Source: an uncultured Oscillospiraceae bacterium (GTDB taxonomy: Bacteria > Bacillota > Clostridia > Oscillospirales > Oscillospiraceae). From it: a DNA stretch of 28,864 nucleotides. The position numbers and the translations under genes were made by a program. This document shows, piece after piece, positions 1-8,109 of the stretch. The stretch covers positions 1-28,864 of the forward strand of contig CAJTOE010000012.1 of the NCBI GenBank assembly GCA_910577805.1, given 5' to 3'. Position 1 is the stretch's first letter; every line of letters begins with the position of its first letter. The notes under the pieces are model-generated. The model ran no database searches, was not told the origin of the DNA, and saw only the letters and a program-made list of their open reading frames with translations.

Positions 1-395
1 CCAGCATGGTGGAGCGCCAGCCCTTCCCCGGTCCCGGACTGGGCGTGCGCTGCCTGGGCGCCATCACCCGCGACCGTCTGGCGGCTCTGCGGGAGTCCGA
101 CGCCATCCTGCGGGAGGAGTTCGCCGCCGCCGGGCTGGCACAGCAAATCTGGCAGTTCTTCACAGTGGTGCCGGATTTCCGCTCCACCGGCGTGCGGGAC
201 GGCAAGCGGGCTTACGATTGGCCGGTGATCATCCGTGCCGTCAACACCGTGGACGCGATGAGCGCAACCGTGCCGGAAATCCCCTGGGCGGTGCTTCAGA
301 AGATCACCGGGCGGATTTTGAACGAGGTGTCCGGCGTGTGCCGGGTGCTGTATGACCTCACTCCGAAGCCGGTTGGCACGATCGAGTGGGAATAA
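1..395 (+). CDS. guaA: GMP synthase (glutamine-hydrolysing), C-terminal part
   Basis: The reading frame is open from the left edge and ends at TAA 393-395, so only about the last 130 residues are present. They match the dimerisation domain at the C-terminus of GMP synthase: the conserved block RQPFPGPGLGVR, then VVPDFRSTGVRDGKR, RAVNTVDAM and the near-invariant ending KPVGTIEWE. The enzyme aminates XMP to GMP in the cytoplasm using ammonia from glutamine; the glutaminase and ATP-pyrophosphatase domains lie outside the window. The next gene, smc, has its own promoter, so guaA is probably the end of a separate transcript. Confidence 0.95.
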   Translation, partial: SMVERQPFPGPGLGVRCLGAITRDRLAALRESDAILREEFAAAGLAQQIWQFFTVVPDFRSTGVRDGKRAYDWPVIIRAVNTVDAMSATVPEIPWAVLQKITGRILNEVSGVCRVLYDLTPKPVGTIEWE

Positions 396-485
396 CCATT
401 GCACCTTTGGAATTTATAACATAACGCAAGAAATATTCTCCAAGCTCTAATGGCGGGCAATGATTCGATTCTTGTGTATATTAAT

Positions 486-532
486 ATACGCGCCGCAGAA
501 GGTATGTTCTTCTGCGGCGCGTATCACTTTTT
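486..532 (+). terminator. Rho-independent terminator after guaA
   Basis: A perfect 16-bp stem (486-501 with 509-524) closes a 7-nt loop and is followed within a few bases by a run of five T (528-532). It lies about 90 bp after the guaA stop. The first 90 bases of this 344-bp gap hold nothing else I can recognise. Confidence 0.85.
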
Positions 533-667
533 GTGAATAGGGAGCTATCCAAGCTGTCTCCCCTGGATTTGTTGCGGGAAGAATTCACTATTCAACAGAA
601 GGGATACTCTCCTGAACGTTACGAATTACAGCTTTTGCGCTCCATAAACTTGAAAAAGGAAATTTGA
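533..667 (+). other. Possible 44-codon small ORF or gene remnant
   Basis: A GTG at 533 opens 44 codons ending at TGA 665-667. The peptide is compositionally protein-like (it includes LSPLDLLREEF and YSPERYELQLL), and the stretch is more AT-rich than the flanking genes. There is no Shine-Dalgarno sequence before the GTG, which sits in the T-run of the terminator, and the smc promoter overlaps its last codons. I do not recognise a family. It could be a decayed gene end or chance; translation is doubtful. Confidence 0.2.
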
Positions 668-678
668 TGTGGTAGAAT
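650..678 (+). promoter_or_regulatory. Sigma-A promoter for smc
   Basis: TTGAAA (650-655), a 17-bp spacer and TAGAAT (673-678) give one mismatch to consensus in each box. Transcription would start near 685 and leave a leader of about 55 nt before smc. Confidence 0.75.
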
Positions 679-739
679 AAACTGCTATGTCAAATTTCTT
701 TCTAAATTTCTGTAGATTTGCGCAGAGGGAGGCGGTTGT

Positions 740-3700
740 GTGTACCTAAAAGCATTAGAGATCCAGGGCTTCAAGTCCTTCCCGGACAAAACCGTCCTCA
801 CCTTTGGGGAGGATATCACCGCCATCGTCGGCCCCAACGGCTCCGGCAAATCCAACATCTCCGACGCCATCCGCTGGGTCATGGGGGAGCAGTCCACCCG
901 CGCCCTCCGGGGAGGCAAAATGGAGGACGTGATCTTCGGCGGCACCGCAAAGCGCCGGCAGACCGGCTATGCCGAGGTTTCCCTGGTGCTGGACAACACG
1001 GACCGGATGTTCGATATGGACGAGAGCGAGGTGATGGTCACCCGCCGGTACTACCGCTCCGGAGAGAGCGAATACTATATCAACCGCCGCAGTGTGCGCC
1101 TCAAGGACGTGAACGAGCTATTCATGGACACCGGCCTGGGCCGGGAGGGCTACGCCATCATCGGCCAGGGCAAGATTGACGAAATTTTATCCATTAAGAG
1201 CGCCGACCGCCGGGAAATCTTTGAGGAAGCCGCCGGCATCTCCCGCTTCCGCCACCGGAAGGAGGAGGCCGAACGCAAGCTGGTCCGGACGGACGAAAAC
1301 CTGGTCCGCATCAACGACAAAATCGCGGAGCTGGAGCTTCAGGTGGAGCCCCTCCGGGGCCAGAGCGAGAAGGCCAAGCGCTTCCTGCTTTTGCGGGACG
1401 AGCTGCGGGGACTGGAGGTGTCCGTGTGGCTGGACACTCTGGAGACGTTACGCTCCGGGCATATCAAGCTGGACGCGTCCTACGGGGAGGCGGTGCGCCA
1501 GCGGGAGGAGGCCAAGCGGAGCCTGGACAGGCTCTACGCCGCTGTGGAGGCATTTGCGGAGCAGATGCGCGCCAAGGACGTGGAGAGCGACCAGCTGCGC
1601 TTTGTCATGCAGTCCAGGGAGGCCGCGGCCAACGAGCTGGAGTCGGCCATTGCCGTACTGCGGACCAACATCCAAAACAACCAGGACAACGCCCAGCGCA
1701 TCAAGAGCGACTTGGACCAGCAGGAGGACCGGGCGGGCAGTCTGGACATGCAGATTGCCCAGCGCCGGGGGCGCTTGGACGAGATCGACGCCCACCGCCG
1801 GAAGGTCCAGGAGGAGCTGGAGCAGCGGAATGCCGCCGCCGCGCGGGCGGCTCAGACCGCCGGGACTCTGGCTGAGGAGCTGGAGGACCTGCGCCGCCGG
1901 GAGAGCTTGGAACATGCCGGAGCCGCCGAGAGCAAGGAGCTGCTTTCCGCCCTGGCCGCCGCCGCCCAGGAGGTGCTGGACCGGGACGAGGTCGTCCGGC
2001 AGGGCTTACGGGAGCTGGAGGAGCGGTTCTCCGCCGCCCAGCAGGATTATGACGATACAAAACAGGCCCGGCAGAAGGCCCAGGAGGAGCGGGACGGCGT
2101 CAAAAACGTCATCGCGGGTTACTCCATGCGGTTCGAGGGCCGGAAAAAACGGACCCAGCGTGCCCTGGAGCAGCAAAATAAACTCCAGCTGGACGAAAAC
2201 GCCCTGAAAACCCGGATGCGCCTGCTGGATGAGATGGAGCGGGCGCGGGAGGGCTACTCCAAGGCCGTCAAGCTGGTGATGGGCGAGGCCCAGCGGGGCG
2301 GCCTGCGGCACGTCCACGGAGCCGTGGCGGAGCTGCTCCAGGTCCCCGACCGGCTGACGGTGGCCATCGAAACCGCCCTGGGCGGGGCCTTGCAGAACAT
2401 CGTGGTGGACCGGGAGGAGGACGGCAAGGCCGTCATCCAATACCTGAAGCGCCGGGACGGAGGCCGGGTCACCATACTGCCTCTCAGCTCGATACGGCCG
2501 GGCCAGCTCCGGGACGAGGACCGCATTGCCCAGGAGCCGGGCTTTGTGGGCATCGGCAATAAGCTGGTCGAATTCTCCCCCGGCTACCGGAATATTTTTT
2601 CCAATCTGTTGGGCCGCGTGGTTGTGATGGAGGATTTGGACCGGGCCATTGCCACCGCCCGGAAATTCGGCTACGCCTTCCGCATCGTGACCCTGGACGG
2701 ACAGGTCCTGAGCCCTGGCGGGTCCATGACCGGCGGCTCCGCCAGCCGCAGTACGGGTATCCTGAGCCGCCGGGGAGAGCTGGACCGCCTGCGGGACCAG
2801 GAGCAGGCCCTGCTGGACCAGCTGGCCCAGGCCGTCCAGGAGCTGGACACCGCCCAGCGGGAGGAGCAGGCCGCCTCCTATGAGCTGGAGGTTGCCCAAG
2901 GGCAGCTCCGGGAGTGGGAGGACGCAATTCTGAAAGCGGAGGGCGAGTGCGCCCAGCGGCAGGGCGTGCTGACCGAGCTGGCCCGCCAGCGGGAGTCCGC
3001 CCGGAAAGAGCTTCAGGAGCTGGAGACCCGCTCCGCCCAGATCGAGACGGACACCCAGGCCGCCCGGACCCGCATCCAGGCCCTGGAGGGAGCCGCCGCC
3101 GCGCTGAAAAGCGAGGCCGAGGGCAAGGCCAGAGGCCAGAGCGCTTTGCAGCAGCGCTCCGCCCAGATCGCGGAGGAGGCCTCCCAGCTCAACGCGGAGC
3201 TGGCTGCGCTCCACGCGGAGCGGGAGACTGCCGCCAAGAGCCTGGAGGAGCTGGAAGCCCTGCGCCGGGACATGGCCGGGGACCAGGAACACAGCCGGGC
3301 GCTGATTGGGGAATACGAGGCGAAAAACACCCAGTTTATCCAGGAAATACAGAAGAAAGAACAGGACCTGGAGGCGATACGCCAGGAGAACCAGAGCCGC
3401 AGCGAGGCGGTCCAGCGGCTCAACGCGGAGAAGCTGGCCCTGGAGGCCAAGCGCAACCAGGCGGACCGGGACAGCCGGGACAAGAACAACGAGCTTTTGG
3501 CCATGGAGCGGGAGACCGCCGCGCTGGAGCAGAAGCGGGCCGCTGCCGAGATGGAGGAAAAGCAGATTTTAGACAAGCTGTGGGACACCTACGAGCTGTC
3601 CCACGAGGCGGCCCGGCAGCAGCGGGTGGAGATTGAATCCGCGCCCAAAGCCGTACGGCGTATCGGGGAGCTGAAGAAGGACATCTCCGCCCTGGGGACG

Positions 3701-4309
3701 ATCAACATCGGCGCAATCGAGGAGTTCCAGCGGGTCAACGAGCGGTACACCTACCTCACCGACCAGCGGGACGACGTGCAGCGGGCCAAAAAGGACCTGG
3801 AGCAGATCATTGCCAGCATCACCGGAGAGATGAAGAACATCTTTTCCGAACAGTTCAAGATCATCAATACGGCCTTTGCCGAGACTTTTTTGGAGCTGTT
3901 CGGCGGCGGTCTGGCTACCCTGGAGCTGGAGGACCCGGAGGATATTTTGAACTGCGGGATTGAAATCAAGGTCCAGCCGCCGGGAAAAGCCCTGAAAATC
4001 ATTACGCTGCTGTCCGGCGGCGAGAAGGCCTTTGTGGCGATTGCGCTGTACTTTGCGATTCTGAAGGTGCGGCCTACCCCCTTTGTGGTGATGGATGAGA
4101 TCGAAGCCGCGCTGGATGACAACAACGTGACGAAATTTGCCCAGTACATGCGCAGCGTGTCGCAAAAGACCCAGTTCATCGTCATTACCCACCGGCGCGG
4201 CACCATGGAGGAGGCCGACGTGCTCTACGGTGTGACCATGCAGGAGCAGGGCGTGAGCCGGATGCTGACCATTAATTTGAACGACGTTGCAAGGGAGCTG
4301 AACCTGTAA
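740..4309 (+). CDS. smc: Chromosome segregation ATPase SMC
   Basis: 1189 residues, the usual length for bacterial SMC, which with ScpA and ScpB forms the condensin that compacts and separates sister chromosomes. The N-terminal head has Walker A GPNGSGKS at residues 31-38. Long Glu/Arg/Gln-rich coiled coils run from about 165 to 510 and 680 to 1020, around a hinge at about 515-680 that contains the GGSMTGGS motif. The C-terminal head has the ABC signature LSGGEKAF at 1091 and Walker B ending in DE at 1119-1120. The start is GTG 740, because GAGGGAGG lies 7 nt upstream and the protein then begins MYLKALEIQGFKSF as in the family. The coiled coil is richer in Ala, Glu and Arg than in low-GC relatives. 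smc is followed directly by two zinc-ribbon genes and ftsY; in many Firmicutes rnc precedes smc, but here guaA does. Confidence 0.97.
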   Translation: MYLKALEIQGFKSFPDKTVLTFGEDITAIVGPNGSGKSNISDAIRWVMGEQSTRALRGGKMEDVIFGGTAKRRQTGYAEVSLVLDNTDRMFDMDESEVMVTRRYYRSGESEYYINRRSVRLKDVNELFMDTGLGREGYAIIGQGKIDEILSIKSADRREIFEEAAGISRFRHRKEEAERKLVRTDENLVRINDKIAELELQVEPLRGQSEKAKRFLLLRDELRGLEVSVWLDTLETLRSGHIKLDASYGEAVRQREEAKRSLDRLYAAVEAFAEQMRAKDVESDQLRFVMQSREAAANELESAIAVLRTNIQNNQDNAQRIKSDLDQQEDRAGSLDMQIAQRRGRLDEIDAHRRKVQEELEQRNAAAARAAQTAGTLAEELEDLRRRESLEHAGAAESKELLSALAAAAQEVLDRDEVVRQGLRELEERFSAAQQDYDDTKQARQKAQEERDGVKNVIAGYSMRFEGRKKRTQRALEQQNKLQLDENALKTRMRLLDEMERAREGYSKAVKLVMGEAQRGGLRHVHGAVAELLQVPDRLTVAIETALGGALQNIVVDREEDGKAVIQYLKRRDGGRVTILPLSSIRPGQLRDEDRIAQEPGFVGIGNKLVEFSPGYRNIFSNLLGRVVVMEDLDRAIATARKFGYAFRIVTLDGQVLSPGGSMTGGSASRSTGILSRRGELDRLRDQEQALLDQLAQAVQELDTAQREEQAASYELEVAQGQLREWEDAILKAEGECAQRQGVLTELARQRESARKELQELETRSAQIETDTQAARTRIQALEGAAAALKSEAEGKARGQSALQQRSAQIAEEASQLNAELAALHAERETAAKSLEELEALRRDMAGDQEHSRALIGEYEAKNTQFIQEIQKKEQDLEAIRQENQSRSEAVQRLNAEKLALEAKRNQADRDSRDKNNELLAMERETAALEQKRAAAEMEEKQILDKLWDTYELSHEAARQQRVEIESAPKAVRRIGELKKDISALGTINIGAIEEFQRVNERYTYLTDQRDDVQRAKKDLEQIIASITGEMKNIFSEQFKIINTAFAETFLELFGGGLATLELEDPEDILNCGIEIKVQPPGKALKIITLLSGGEKAFVAIALYFAILKVRPTPFVVMDEIEAALDDNNVTKFAQYMRSVSQKTQFIVITHRRGTMEEADVLYGVTMQEQGVSRMLTINLNDVARELNL

Positions 4310-4591
4310 ATGGACGAAAATACCCCGAACAAGAATAATTTTCCCATTGTCTGGATGCTGGCGCTGATCGTGGTGCTGTTCATTGCCGTCAAGCTGATGT
4401 TTGTCCTGCTTAGTGTAGCCATCCCCCAGGAGAAAACCGTCCAGCCGGACCTGTCTCCCGCCCAGAGCGTGGTGGAAGCTCTGCCGGCCCCAAGCTTCTG
4501 CCCCTACTGCGGCGAGAAGCTGCCCGGCGGCTTCCAGTGGGGCCAGTTCTGCCCGTACTGCGGCACGGATGTGGAGGCAGGAGAAACATGA
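4310..4591 (+). CDS. Membrane-anchored zinc-ribbon protein of unknown function
   Basis: 93 residues whose ATG directly follows the smc stop codon, so translation is probably coupled. Residues about 12-37 are one hydrophobic segment, which would place a short N-terminus inside the cell. A linker rich in Pro, Ser and Ala follows, then a zinc-ribbon with two knuckles, CPYCGEKLPGG and CPYCGTDVEAGE. I do not recognise a named family. The anchor plus ribbon layout suggests a small membrane-attached adaptor, but that is inference. The stop overlaps the start of the next gene (ATGA). Confidence 0.75.
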   Translation: MDENTPNKNNFPIVWMLALIVVLFIAVKLMFVLLSVAIPQEKTVQPDLSPAQSVVEALPAPSFCPYCGEKLPGGFQWGQFCPYCGTDVEAGET

Positions 4592-5001
4592 CCGAAAGGA
4601 CAGAGCTGACCTGCCTGCGCTGTGGGCAGACGATGAGGTATCTGAAACGGGAATGTCTCCAGCGCAGAAAACATGGCTGGTTCATTCAGGACTGGGATTC
4701 CCATATCGCGGGGGCGCTGGATGTGGAAATCTGGGCCTGTCCCGGCTGTCGGAAGCTGGAGTTTTTCTGGAGCGGCGTGGAGGCCGAGCGTCTGAAGCCG
4801 GAGGAGGACGAAGAGGTGCAGATCATCTGTGTCCAGTGCAGGCAGGCGTATGAGATCAACGAGGAGCGCTGTCCGTTCTGCGGCACGTATACGGACGCGT
4901 GGAACAACCGGATTGCACAGGTCAAATGCCCCCAATGCGGACAGATTCACGATATAGACGAACCCAAATGTCCGTCCTGCGGCAAAGAAACAAAATTTTA
5001 A
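4588..5001 (+). CDS. Soluble protein with three zinc-ribbon cysteine pairs, unknown function
   Basis: 137 residues. The start is ATG 4588, in an ATGA overlap with the previous stop and with an AGGAG about 5 nt upstream; a longer in-frame start at 4537 would run through the zinc knuckle of the previous gene and has no ribosome site. Six CxxC motifs (CLRC, CPGC, CVQC, CPFC, CPQC, CPSC) form three probable four-cysteine zinc sites. The first two enclose an aromatic segment resembling the small nucleic-acid-binding zinc-finger proteins common in Clostridia. There is no signal or membrane segment. It sits 18 bp before ftsY. The specific function is unknown. Confidence 0.75.
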   Translation: MTERTELTCLRCGQTMRYLKRECLQRRKHGWFIQDWDSHIAGALDVEIWACPGCRKLEFFWSGVEAERLKPEEDEEVQIICVQCRQAYEINEERCPFCGTYTDAWNNRIAQVKCPQCGQIHDIDEPKCPSCGKETKF

Positions 5002-5019
5002 ACTGGAAGGGATCACACC

Positions 5020-5892
5020 ATGGGCTTTTTTGACAAGCTGAAAAAAATCAGCATTTTCAATCTGAATTTAGGCAGCGAGCTGACCGACGACTTTTACGAC
5101 GAGCTGGAGGAATCGCTGATCCTGGCGGACGCGGGTATGGACACCGCCCTGGAAATCGTGGAGGAGCTGAAGCGCCGGGTCCGCAGCGAGAAAATCAAGA
5201 CCCTGGAGGAGGCGCGGGCCTGTATGTGCCGCGTGGTGGCGGACGGGATGGACGCGGGCGACAGTACGCTGGACCTGTCCACCAAGCCCTCCGTGGTGCT
5301 GTTCATCGGCGTGAACGGCGTGGGCAAGACCACCACCATCGGCAAAATCGGCCGCCAGCTCAAGGCAGAGCGCAAAAAGGTGCTGCTGTGCGCCGCGGAT
5401 ACCTTCCGGGCCGCCGCCGCCGAGCAGCTCACCATCTGGGCGGACCGCTCCGGGCTGGAGATCATCAAGCAGCACGAGGGCGCGGACCCCGCCGCCGTGG
5501 TCTTTGACGCGGCCAGCGCCGCCAAGGCCCGGCACACCGACGTGGTGCTGGTGGACACCGCCGGGCGGCTGCACAACAAGCAGAATTTGATGAACGAGCT
5601 GAATAAGATTTCCAGAGTCATCGACCGGGAGCTGCCCGGCTGTGCCAGAGAGACGCTTCTGGTGCTGGACGCGACCACCGGGCAGAACGGTCTGATTCAA
5701 GCCAAGCAGTTCAAGGAGGCCGCCGGCATCACCGGCATCGTGCTGACCAAGCTGGACGGCACCGCCAAGGGCGGCATCGCCATCGCCATCGCCAAGGAGC
5801 TGGGGGTGCCGGTGAAGTACGCCGGTGTGGGCGAGGGCATCGACGACCTGAAGCCCTTTGACGCGCTGGAGTTCGCCCAGGCGCTTCTGTAA
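5020..5892 (+). CDS. ftsY: Signal recognition particle receptor FtsY
   Basis: 290 residues, nearly the bare NG domain without the long acidic A region of enterobacterial FtsY. This SRP GTPase docks the Ffh-ribosome complex at the membrane for co-translational insertion. A four-helix N domain (about 1-85) precedes the G domain with GVNGVGKTTTIGKIG near residue 97, the DTFRAAAAEQL block near 128, DTAGRLHNK near 179 and TKLDGTAKGG near 243; the ending GVGEGIDDLKPFD is typical. ATG 5020 follows GGAAGGGA. The smc-ftsY neighbourhood is conserved in Firmicutes; here two zinc-ribbon genes lie between them. Confidence 0.97.
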   Translation: MGFFDKLKKISIFNLNLGSELTDDFYDELEESLILADAGMDTALEIVEELKRRVRSEKIKTLEEARACMCRVVADGMDAGDSTLDLSTKPSVVLFIGVNGVGKTTTIGKIGRQLKAERKKVLLCAADTFRAAAAEQLTIWADRSGLEIIKQHEGADPAAVVFDAASAAKARHTDVVLVDTAGRLHNKQNLMNELNKISRVIDRELPGCARETLLVLDATTGQNGLIQAKQFKEAAGITGIVLTKLDGTAKGGIAIAIAKELGVPVKYAGVGEGIDDLKPFDALEFAQALL

Positions 5893-5943
5893 CAAAAAAA
5901 TTTTCGACAATTTACACATTGTCAACGATTTTCAGGGAAATCG

Positions 5944-5952
5944 TGGTATAAT
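5944..5952 (+). promoter_or_regulatory. Extended -10 promoter before rdgB
   Basis: TGG followed by a perfect TATAAT (5947-5952) makes an extended -10 element in the 86-bp gap after ftsY. The best -35-like hexamer, TTGTCA at 5919, is 22 bp away and too far, which fits reliance on the TGn motif. It would start the rdgB to rsfS transcript. Confidence 0.6.
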
Positions 5953-5978
5953 CCAAAAGACGAGGAGGTCGAGGGAAT

Positions 5979-6572
5979 ATGAAATTGGTATTGGCCAGCC
6001 AGAACAAGAAAAAACTGGTCGAGATGAACGATATTTTATCCAGCCTGGGCATCGAGGTCTGCTCCCAGGCCGACGCAGGCGTGGATCTGGAGCCGGAGGA
6101 GACAGGGACTACCTTTGAGGAAAATTCCCTGATCAAAGCCAAGGCGGTGATGGAGGCCAGCGGCCTGCCCGCCATCGCGGACGATTCCGGGCTGTGTGTA
6201 GACGCGCTGCGGGGCGCGCCGGGGGTGTACTCCGCCCGGTACGGCGGCGAGGACCTCAGCGACGAGGGGCGCTACCGTCTGCTGCTGGAGAACATGCAGG
6301 GACAAATGCCCCGGACCGCTCAGTTCGTGTCGGTCATTACCTGCTGCTTTCCCAACGGGGATGTGCTTACCGCGCGGGGGGAGTGCCCCGGCACGATTGC
6401 CTTTGCGCCGATGGGAGAGGGCGGCTTTGGCTATGACCCGGTGTTTTTTGTGCCGCCGCTGAAAAAGACCTTCGCCCAGCTCAGTCCGGAGGAGAAAAAC
6501 GCGGTCTCCCACCGGGGGAAGGCCCTGAAACTCTTTCAGGAGAAGCTGGAAGTTTATATAAGGAGTAAATGA
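5979..6572 (+). CDS. rdgB: Non-canonical purine NTP pyrophosphatase (RdgB/HAM1)
   Basis: 197 residues, typical of the family that hydrolyses ITP, dITP and XTP to monophosphates and keeps deaminated purines out of nucleic acids. The N-terminal triphosphate loop LASQNKKKLVEM (T/SxxxxK type), the acidic block ADDSGLCVDALRGAPGVYSARYGG, the GFGYDPVFF segment and the C-terminal base-recognition motif SHRGKAL are all present. The start is ATG 5979 with GAGGAGG at 5962-5968. The stop overlaps the start of yhbY by a few bases of spacing only (TGA then ATG). Confidence 0.96.
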   Translation: MKLVLASQNKKKLVEMNDILSSLGIEVCSQADAGVDLEPEETGTTFEENSLIKAKAVMEASGLPAIADDSGLCVDALRGAPGVYSARYGGEDLSDEGRYRLLLENMQGQMPRTAQFVSVITCCFPNGDVLTARGECPGTIAFAPMGEGGFGYDPVFFVPPLKKTFAQLSPEEKNAVSHRGKALKLFQEKLEVYIRSK

Positions 6573-6893
6573 ATGGACTTAACAAGCAAACAGCGGGCCC
6601 AGCTGCGGGGCCTGGCCAACGGCATCGATACCATTTTGATCGTAGGCAAGGACGGCATCGGAGGCAACCTGGTCAAGCAGGCGGACAGCGCCCTGGAGGC
6701 CAGAGAGCTGATTAAGGGCAAGGTGCTGGAAAACGCCCTGATGTCCGCGCGGGAGGCGGCGGAGGAGCTGGCCCCCCTGACCCGCAGCGAGGTGGTCCAG
6801 GTGATTGGAACAAAATTCGTCTTATACCGTCCAAGCCATAAGAAGGACAAAAAAGATAAGATCGTGCTGGTGACGGAGCGGAAAAATAAGTAA
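6573..6893 (+). CDS. yhbY: CRM-domain ribosome assembly RNA-binding protein YhbY
   Basis: 106 residues covering a single CRM domain: MDLTSKQRAQLRGLANG, the GKDGIGGNLVKQ loop (the GxxG RNA-binding loop), LIKGKVLENA, and VVQVIGTKFVLYRPS at the end, followed by a basic tail. YhbY-type proteins associate with pre-50S particles. ATG 6573 follows the rdgB stop directly, and AGGAG (6561-6565) lies inside the end of rdgB. Its place beside rsfS and nadD is a frequent Firmicute arrangement. Confidence 0.93.
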   Translation: MDLTSKQRAQLRGLANGIDTILIVGKDGIGGNLVKQADSALEARELIKGKVLENALMSAREAAEELAPLTRSEVVQVIGTKFVLYRPSHKKDKKDKIVLVTERKNK

Positions 6894-6906
6894 GGCGGTG
6901 TCGGAC

Positions 6907-8109
6907 ATGAAAATCGGAATTTACGGCGGAACCTTTAACCCCCCCCATCTGGGCCACCTGGCGGCTATTCAGGCGGCGGTCTCCTACCTGAAGCTGGACC
7001 GGCTGCTGTTGATCCCGGCGGCCATCCCCCCACACAAGGCGCTCCCCGACGATACCCCCGCCCCGGAACACCGGCTGGAAATGACCCGCCGGCTGGCGGA
7101 CTGGTCCGGGATGCCGCAGACTGTCCGGGTCTCCACCCTGGAGCTGGACCGGGGCGGAGCCAGCTACACGGCGGACACTCTGCGGGAAATCTCCCAAGAA
7201 TACCCGGACGCGGAGCTGTGGCTTTTGATGGGAACGGATATGTTTTTGACCCTGCACCTGTGGCGGGAGCCGGCGGAAATTCTGAAGCAGGCCAAAATCT
7301 GCGCCTTCGGCCGCACGGAGCAGGACGGCGAGGCTTTATTTGCCCCCCAGCGGGAGCATTTGCGCAAAACCTTCGGGGCGGAGATGGTCACGATGACCAT
7401 TCCGGGGCTGGTGGATATCTCCTCCACCCGTCTGCGGGAGCTGCTGGCCCAGGGAGAGGGCCAGAAATATCTGCCCCCCAGCGTCTACGGCTATATCCTG
7501 CTCCACGGGCTGTACGGGACCAATGCAGACATCCGGCGCCTGGACGCAGACCAGCTTCGGGTGTGCTCCTGGGCGATCATGAACGGCGTAAAGCGGGTGC
7601 CCCACGTACAGGGCGTGGAGGAGGAGATCGTCCGGCTGGCCCGGCGCTGGGGCGCGGACGAGGACCAGGCCCGCCGGGCGGGCATTTTACACGACTGCAC
7701 CAAATACTGGAGGCTGGAACAGCATCTTGCCCTTTGCGAACAATATCAGGTGCAGCTGGACGAGCTGGAATTGCAGGCGGTGAAGCTTCTCCACTCCAAG
7801 ACCGGGGCGTGTATGGCCCGGCACGTTTTTGGAGAAACTGACCAGGTGTATGAGGCCATCTTCTGGCACACCACCGGCAAGGCGGATATGGCTCTGCTGG
7901 ATAAACTGCTGTATATGGCCGATTACATAGAGCCTAACCGGACCTTTGACGGCGTGGACGAAATGCGCCGCCTGGCCTATGAGGACCTGGACGCGGCGCT
8001 GCTGATGGGCCTGGAAATGACGGCGGAGGATATGGCCCAGCGGGGCAATCCCCTGCACACCAACACGGCCCAGGCCATCGCCTGGCTGCGCGGGAGGCGG
8101 GGCGTTTGA
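6907..8109 (+). CDS. nadD-yqeK: Fused nicotinate-nucleotide adenylyltransferase (NadD) and YqeK HD phosphohydrolase
   Basis: 400 residues with two enzymes in one chain. Residues 1 to about 200 are NadD, which makes nicotinate adenine dinucleotide from NaMN and ATP in NAD synthesis: GGTFNPPHLGH at 7-17, LLMGTDMF in the middle and DISSTRLRELL before the junction. Residues about 205-400 are YqeK, an HD-domain hydrolase of the symmetrical Ap4A type: AGILHDCTKYW near residue 260, LLHSKTGA, then WHTTG and LLYMADYIEPNR. In B. subtilis these are separate adjacent genes. I chose ATG 6907 because AAGGCGG sits 8 nt upstream; the GTG at 6898 has no proper ribosome site. The stop overlaps the start of the first LCP gene. 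Confidence 0.93.
   Translation: MKIGIYGGTFNPPHLGHLAAIQAAVSYLKLDRLLLIPAAIPPHKALPDDTPAPEHRLEMTRRLADWSGMPQTVRVSTLELDRGGASYTADTLREISQEYPDAELWLLMGTDMFLTLHLWREPAEILKQAKICAFGRTEQDGEALFAPQREHLRKTFGAEMVTMTIPGLVDISSTRLRELLAQGEGQKYLPPSVYGYILLHGLYGTNADIRRLDADQLRVCSWAIMNGVKRVPHVQGVEEEIVRLARRWGADEDQARRAGILHDCTKYWRLEQHLALCEQYQVQLDELELQAVKLLHSKTGACMARHVFGETDQVYEAIFWHTTGKADMALLDKLLYMADYIEPNRTFDGVDEMRRLAYEDLDAALLMGLEMTAEDMAQRGNPLHTNTAQAIAWLRGRRGV

Noticed and set aside
2006..3292. Minus-strand open frame inside smc
   Set aside because: It mirrors the Glu/Arg-rich coiled coil of smc and gives a Leu/Gly/Gln-rich translation with no family features or ribosome site.
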